Under the pieces are notes generated by a model. It was not told the DNA's origin and made no database searches. It was given only the letters and a program-made list of their open reading frames with translations. Positions 12,915-16,850 of a DNA stretch of 16,850 nt are shown one piece after another (within the stretch, counting starts at the first letter, position 1; every line of letters starts with the position of its first letter). The DNA is from Acidimicrobiaceae bacterium. Lineage in GTDB: Bacteria; Actinomycetota; Acidimicrobiia; Acidimicrobiales; Microtrichaceae. The position numbers and the translations under genes were made by a program. Location: positions 1-16,850 of the forward strand of contig DORQ01000041.1 of the NCBI GenBank assembly GCA_003514205.1, written 5' to 3'.

Positions 12915-14107
12915 CCGACCAACAACCGCCAAGGTATTCCGCTGAGACGGCGGCAATTCGGGCCGGTCGGGGCAACGACGGCGGGGCGCTGGCCCCAGCC
13001 ATTTGGGCCACAAGCACCTTCGTGAGTAAAGACACCGCAGAGGCGCATCGCATGGCTACCAGTGTTGGCGCCACTGGCCTCTATTCACGCTATGGAAACC
13101 CTTCAGTCGCCGCTTTTGAATCGGCGGTCGCCGAACTGGAAGGAGCTGAGGCAGCTCGAGCGTTTGCCTCGGGAATGGGGGCGATCTCTGCGGTCATCTT
13201 GGGTCTCTGTTCCAGCGGCGATCACATCGTGACCCAGCGTCAGCTCTACGGCGGAACCCAGATGTTCTTCGCGTCGGTGTGTCCGAGGTTCGGAATCGAC
13301 GTGACCTTCGTCGACGCCACCGACCCTGAGGCCTGGAGTGCCGCCATTCGTCCCGGGAAGACGATGATGTGTTTCGCCGAGACTCCAGCCAATCCAAAGC
13401 TCGACCTCGTTGACTTGGCCGCGTTTGGGGCGATTGCTGGACCAATCACGGTGGTCGACTCGACCTTTGCCCCGCCACTCTCGCAACGGCCGCTGGACTA
13501 TGGCGTGAACCTCGTTCTGCACTCAGCCACCAAGGCAATAGCTGGTCACAATGACGCCACGATTGGAGTGGTGAGCGGCGATCAAGAACTCATTGACTGG
13601 CTCTGGGGATTCGCAGTGCTGCAGGGCGCCTGTGCTAGTCCATTTGATGCCACCAATGCGCTGAGAGGGATTCGAACCTTGCCCCTTCGACTTCGCCGCC
13701 AAAGTGAGTCGGCCATGGTCATTGCGCGGTTTCTTGAGGCTCACGAGATGGTGACTTCGGTCTCGTTTCCTGGTCTTGAGTCCCACCCCCAGCACGAGCT
13801 TGCATCCCGACAGATGCGATACCCAGGTGGGCTCATCACCTTTGATGTTCGCGGGGGCGCTGAGTTTGGGCGTCGGGTGGTTGAGTCAACCAAGATTTGC
13901 CAGCTCGCAACCTCGTTGGGCGGGCCGGAAACTCTGGTTACCCATCCGGCTTCTACGACCCATGTGGGTCTTTTGGCAGCCGAGCTCGCTGATGCCGGGA
14001 TTGGACCGGGGACGATCCGTTGTTCAGTGGGACTGGAGGACGCCGAGGACCTCATCGCAGATGTGGGCCGCGCGTTGGAGCGTGCAGCCCAAGATGTGCA
14101 AGTTTGA
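12911..14107 (+). CDS. Cys/Met metabolism PLP-dependent enzyme (cystathionine gamma-synthase or O-acetylhomoserine sulfhydrylase type)
   Basis: A 398-residue fold-type I PLP enzyme that most likely takes the O-acetylhomoserine made by MetX and adds cysteine (trans-sulfuration, MetB) or sulfide (MetY/MetZ) on the way to methionine. Visible motifs are YSRYGNPS (58-65, phosphate and substrate contact), SGMGA (88-92), D183 in VVDSTFAPPL (PLP ring nitrogen) and the Schiff-base lysine K208 in HSATKAIAGH. The length is nearer that of MetB/MetZ (about 390) than of the longer MetY. Family members interconvert activities, so the reaction is not settled. ATG 12911 overlaps the metX TGA (ATGA) and has AGGAGG seven bases upstream, which predicts translational coupling in one operon under the same SAM-responsive leader. 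Confidence 0.9.
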   Translation: MTDQQPPRYSAETAAIRAGRGNDGGALAPAIWATSTFVSKDTAEAHRMATSVGATGLYSRYGNPSVAAFESAVAELEGAEAARAFASGMGAISAVILGLCSSGDHIVTQRQLYGGTQMFFASVCPRFGIDVTFVDATDPEAWSAAIRPGKTMMCFAETPANPKLDLVDLAAFGAIAGPITVVDSTFAPPLSQRPLDYGVNLVLHSATKAIAGHNDATIGVVSGDQELIDWLWGFAVLQGACASPFDATNALRGIRTLPLRLRRQSESAMVIARFLEAHEMVTSVSFPGLESHPQHELASRQMRYPGGLITFDVRGGAEFGRRVVESTKICQLATSLGGPETLVTHPASTTHVGLLAAELADAGIGPGTIRCSVGLEDAEDLIADVGRALERAAQDVQV

Positions 14108-14178
14108 TCGCCTCGAAACTGTTTGGTTGCCACAGGCATTTGCTAAACCTGGGTGAGGTTCACGTCGACACCAGGTGA

Positions 14179-16850
14179 ATGAAATCGACAAAAGTGTTGC
14201 GACGCACAGCGCAAGCGGGCGGGGCCGTGGCGATTCTCCTGGCGGCACTTACGTTGAGTTCAGTCCATTCCGCATCGGCGGCGACGACGATACATGTGAC
14301 CTCGGGCGCTGATAGCGGTCCAGGAACCTTGCGCCAGGCACTCCTTGACGCGCAGGTTTGTGCCGGGGCGCCGACCACGATTGAGTTCAACCTGGCGCCG
14401 TCGTCGCTCACGACCCAATCAGGTGTCACCTTTGCGAACATCGTGGTGCTCACTCCTTTGCCAGCAATCACGTGCGAAACCTCGATCCTTGGTGCAACTC
14501 AGCCGCTCACCTCGCCCAATCCTGCACACGAACACGCGTATGGCGGGCCCGTTGGGTTGGGTCCCGACGCTCGTGAGGGGACGCCAGACGATCCACAGAT
14601 GACGGCATTGACTGCGCCTTCGGTGCAGATCGATGCGCGCTCGATACCCGCAACCAGCCCAGTGTTCGATATCCGTTCGGCCAATGTTGCGATCGAGTCC
14701 CTCGCGATTCTTGGCGGCCTTCGCTCGGTGGACGTACCCCTCGGCACCGATGCTGCGGGTTTGCGACTGGTCGACAATGTGTTCGGCTGGCCCTCGGCAC
14801 CTACCCCCGGGTATCCGGCCTCGACCGCTGAGTTGCAAGCAAACGCTGCGTCGATTCAAGGAAACGCGGCGGGCTTGGCATTTCAGGGCAACGTGGCGCA
14901 TTCCTTTCGCTCAGTACCTGAGGGCACTGGGGGAGGCACCGTCGTCGTTCGGTTCGGTGCCCTCACGGGTCTAGGGCCGAGCGCCTATCCCGGCGCGCAG
15001 TTCGTGGGGAACACCTTCAGTGGGTGTTTCGGCAGCGCTGGAGGATTCTGCATGGGGATGAGCCCGCCCTCTGGAAGCCACATCACTGACCTCACTGGTC
15101 TTCACATCCAGCGCAACTACTTCGGCGGAGATGCAGGCATGGGGATCACGCTCCCGGTGACTTCGTCGGGGTGCTGTGTCGGTATGGAGATTCGCGACAA
15201 CACCTTCGACCGAGTCGGGCTACCGATGCTTCTCAATCACTGGCCGCTCACCAGCGCCGGCGGGAATAACCACGTGACAGTCGCTCACAACATCGTCCGG
15301 AATTCGGGCTGGCTCTGGAAGACCGGCATCGACAATCAGTACCGGGCCGGCTCGGGTGTTACCACCTCGCGCAACTCGACCTACAACAACGATGGTCTAG
15401 CAATCGACACGATACGCCTTGATGACGAACTCGATTCGAATGGCGGGGACAACAACCGCGGTCTCGACTATCCGGTGGTGTCCAAGATCTGGGGGTCGCC
15501 GATCGATCGAGTCCAGCTGATCGAGGACAGCGCAGGCCAGCATCTGCGAATCATTGGGTACGCTCAGGCCGGAGCAACTGTTGAACTCTACGACGCAGAT
15601 ATCAATCATGGCGCTGCGGTCAGTCCAGAGAACAACTTTGCAGCTCGCGTGAATTCGGCGATCCAGCCGCTTGGGTTCGGTGAGGGCCAGCAGTACCTCA
15701 CCTCGTTCCTGGTACCTATGGGCACCCCAACCACAGTGACCTACGACGGGACGACAACCCCACAGGCCGGCGGGTACGCATCGAACGAGTTTGACGTGAC
15801 GGTGACCCTGCCGTCCTGGTTTGAGGCCGAAGCTGACACGGTGTTCGCGTGGACGATACTTGGAACCAACCCGGCTGGAAACCCAAGTCACTCCGAGTTC
15901 GGCACCAATTTCCGGGCCACACAATTGCTCACATCATCGAGCAACCCGACCACAACCTTCAATCGGGCATCTCGTACGGCCACGCTGAGCTACGACGTGT
16001 CCGTTACAAACAAGAATGCCCTGCCACGGCAGTACGACCTGAATGACACGATAGCGCTGCCGCCTGGCCACACACTGGACTCGTTGTCGGTGGTGCTCGT
16101 TGATGGGGGTCCCGACACTCCAACCGTTTCGAACCTCGCCTCAGGCGAAACACTGACCATCGCCGCGGCCCAAAACGTGAGCGGTGGCGCAACTCACACC
16201 TACCGGGTGACGGCGACCTATGCGATTGCGAACTCCATTTCGACACATGAGGTGGCCGTGACCACCTGCGCTCAGGCAGCCGACGGCAGTTTCATCCCTG
16301 GTGGTGGGCTGCAACACCGTGTCGAGGCCGAATTCGCCACGACCTTTCAGTACCCCAGTACCGGCTGCTCACCAAGCCCGGTTCGTACCGCCATGGTGAG
16401 TGGCGTGGTGTACGCCGACGCCGATGGCAATAGCAAGTGGGGGCCATCGGAACTGGCCGCGCCCGGTTCGTTGGTGAGCCTGCTGGGCGACACCGACGGA
16501 GACGGAGATTCAGAAACCCTAGAAGTTGCGGCATCAAACGGAAGTACCGATATTGATGGCGATGGCAGCATCGATCCCGCTGGTTCGTATTGGTTCCCGC
16601 TACTTGCCGACGGCACGTACATCATCACCACTGTGTTGCCTTCGGCGCTGGGAGCGCAATCGACAACCACCACCCTTGTACTGGGGGCGGGAGAGGTTCG
16701 CCTCGTGGACATCGGCGGAGCACTGCCCGCGTCAACTTCGCCGACGACCACAGCGCCTGCGCCGGTGCGAACTCCTCCAACTTCTGTGCTGGACTCCTCG
16801 GGAGCTGCGGCCGACAGCTCTGCCTCCCGCGGCCCGAGCGAGGGTGGTGC
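14179..16850 (+). CDS. Large secreted right-handed beta-helix/SdrD-B-like surface protein, 3' end outside window
   Basis: An open frame of 890 codons that runs off the right edge. It starts MKSTKVLRRTAQAGG, followed by a hydrophobic core and a signal-peptidase site after SASA (residue 34), so the product is exported. The mature N-terminus has the motif ADSGPGTLRQALLDA (44-58), typical of extracellular beta-helix adhesins. Residues about 160-410 contain asparagine-rich turns such as NTFSG, RNYFGG, DNTFD and HNIVRNSG, typical of a parallel beta-helix. A DUF11-like beta-sandwich (about 575-735) and an SdrD B-like domain (about 738-835) follow. The latter has Asp-rich DTDGDGDSE (771-779) and DIDGDGSID (791-799), likely calcium sites. 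A Pro/Thr/Ser linker begins near 852, possibly leading to a membrane or cell-wall anchor. Function (adhesin, sheath or polysaccharide-active) is unknown. ATG 14179 is only weakly supported, with AGG three bases before it. Confidence 0.8.
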   Translation, partial: MKSTKVLRRTAQAGGAVAILLAALTLSSVHSASAATTIHVTSGADSGPGTLRQALLDAQVCAGAPTTIEFNLAPSSLTTQSGVTFANIVVLTPLPAITCETSILGATQPLTSPNPAHEHAYGGPVGLGPDAREGTPDDPQMTALTAPSVQIDARSIPATSPVFDIRSANVAIESLAILGGLRSVDVPLGTDAAGLRLVDNVFGWPSAPTPGYPASTAELQANAASIQGNAAGLAFQGNVAHSFRSVPEGTGGGTVVVRFGALTGLGPSAYPGAQFVGNTFSGCFGSAGGFCMGMSPPSGSHITDLTGLHIQRNYFGGDAGMGITLPVTSSGCCVGMEIRDNTFDRVGLPMLLNHWPLTSAGGNNHVTVAHNIVRNSGWLWKTGIDNQYRAGSGVTTSRNSTYNNDGLAIDTIRLDDELDSNGGDNNRGLDYPVVSKIWGSPIDRVQLIEDSAGQHLRIIGYAQAGATVELYDADINHGAAVSPENNFAARVNSAIQPLGFGEGQQYLTSFLVPMGTPTTVTYDGTTTPQAGGYASNEFDVTVTLPSWFEAEADTVFAWTILGTNPAGNPSHSEFGTNFRATQLLTSSSNPTTTFNRASRTATLSYDVSVTNKNALPRQYDLNDTIALPPGHTLDSLSVVLVDGGPDTPTVSNLASGETLTIAAAQNVSGGATHTYRVTATYAIANSISTHEVAVTTCAQAADGSFIPGGGLQHRVEAEFATTFQYPSTGCSPSPVRTAMVSGVVYADADGNSKWGPSELAAPGSLVSLLGDTDGDGDSETLEVAASNGSTDIDGDGSIDPAGSYWFPLLADGTYIITTVLPSALGAQSTTTTLVLGAGEVRLVDIGGALPASTSPTTTAPAPVRTPPTSVLDSSGAAADSSASRGPSEGG

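Noticed and set aside
12387..13013. 208-codon antisense open frame across the metX end
   Set aside because: It spans the metX/PLP-enzyme junction, has no motifs, and would overlap two certain genes.
14146..14160. AACCT-GGGTG-AGGTT hairpin after the PLP enzyme gene as terminator
   Set aside because: Only five base pairs and no strong U-tract; too weak to call, although its position would suit.
15397..15924. 175-codon antisense open frame opposite the surface protein
   Set aside because: The plus-strand frame is continuous with a signal peptide and domain order; the antisense product has no recognisable features.

Overview
The window looks like a chromosomal segment of a moderately GC-rich actinobacterium, most likely in or near the class Acidimicrobiia. 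The placement is inferred from several signs together: a CarD-type RNA polymerase-binding protein, a protein of the mycothiol-associated maleylpyruvate isomerase family, a single-chain B12-dependent ribonucleotide reductase with a zinc-ribbon tail, and a metX leader that resembles the SAM-IV riboswitch class known from actinobacteria. I saw no insertion sequence, phage gene, tRNA, rRNA or CRISPR array. It reads as housekeeping and metabolic genes with some accessory ones between them.

Layout from left to right. The 3' part of nrdJ (1-1347) ends in a strong stem-loop that contains its stop codon. A maleylpyruvate isomerase/DinB-like protein follows (1473-2345). It converges, across a GCTTG pentamer repeat, on a small SET-domain lysine methyltransferase (2433-2966, minus). 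That gene is divergent from carD (3165-3641, TTG start). carD converges on a sugar-nucleotide epimerase (3703-4650, minus), with a possible bidirectional terminator between them. Next come a predicted lipoprotein with a duplicated Cys-x43/44-Cys unit (4743-5570) and lgt (5679-6716), the enzyme that lipidates such proteins. Lgt carries an Ala/Asp-rich repeat tail. A serine beta-lactamase-fold hydrolase (minus, ending at 6730) is divergent from a DEAD-box RNA helicase (7749-8921). The helicase stop codon overlaps that of a convergent Nudix hydrolase (8918-9472, minus). The Nudix gene is divergent from a TaqI/Eco57I-like N6-adenine DNA methyltransferase (ending at 11212) with no restriction enzyme gene visible beside it.

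The stretch 11213-11549 has no gene but carries several signals: a 16-bp tandem repeat, a candidate promoter, a SAM-IV-like riboswitch, a 12-bp palindrome and a second foldable region. It leads into a two-gene methionine operon, metX and a Cys/Met-metabolism PLP enzyme (start and stop overlap as ATGA, 11550-14107). The right edge holds the first 890 codons of a large secreted, probably cell-wall or extracellular, beta-helix protein (14179 to the end).

Three genes or gene pairs touch methyl-group metabolism: the SET methyltransferase and the DNA methyltransferase consume SAM, and metX with its partner feeds methionine and SAM synthesis under an apparent SAM sensor. Nothing here is clearly a new defence or mobile system. 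The best leads are the metX leader RNA, the solitary DNA methyltransferase, the set-carD divergent pair and the repeat tracts.
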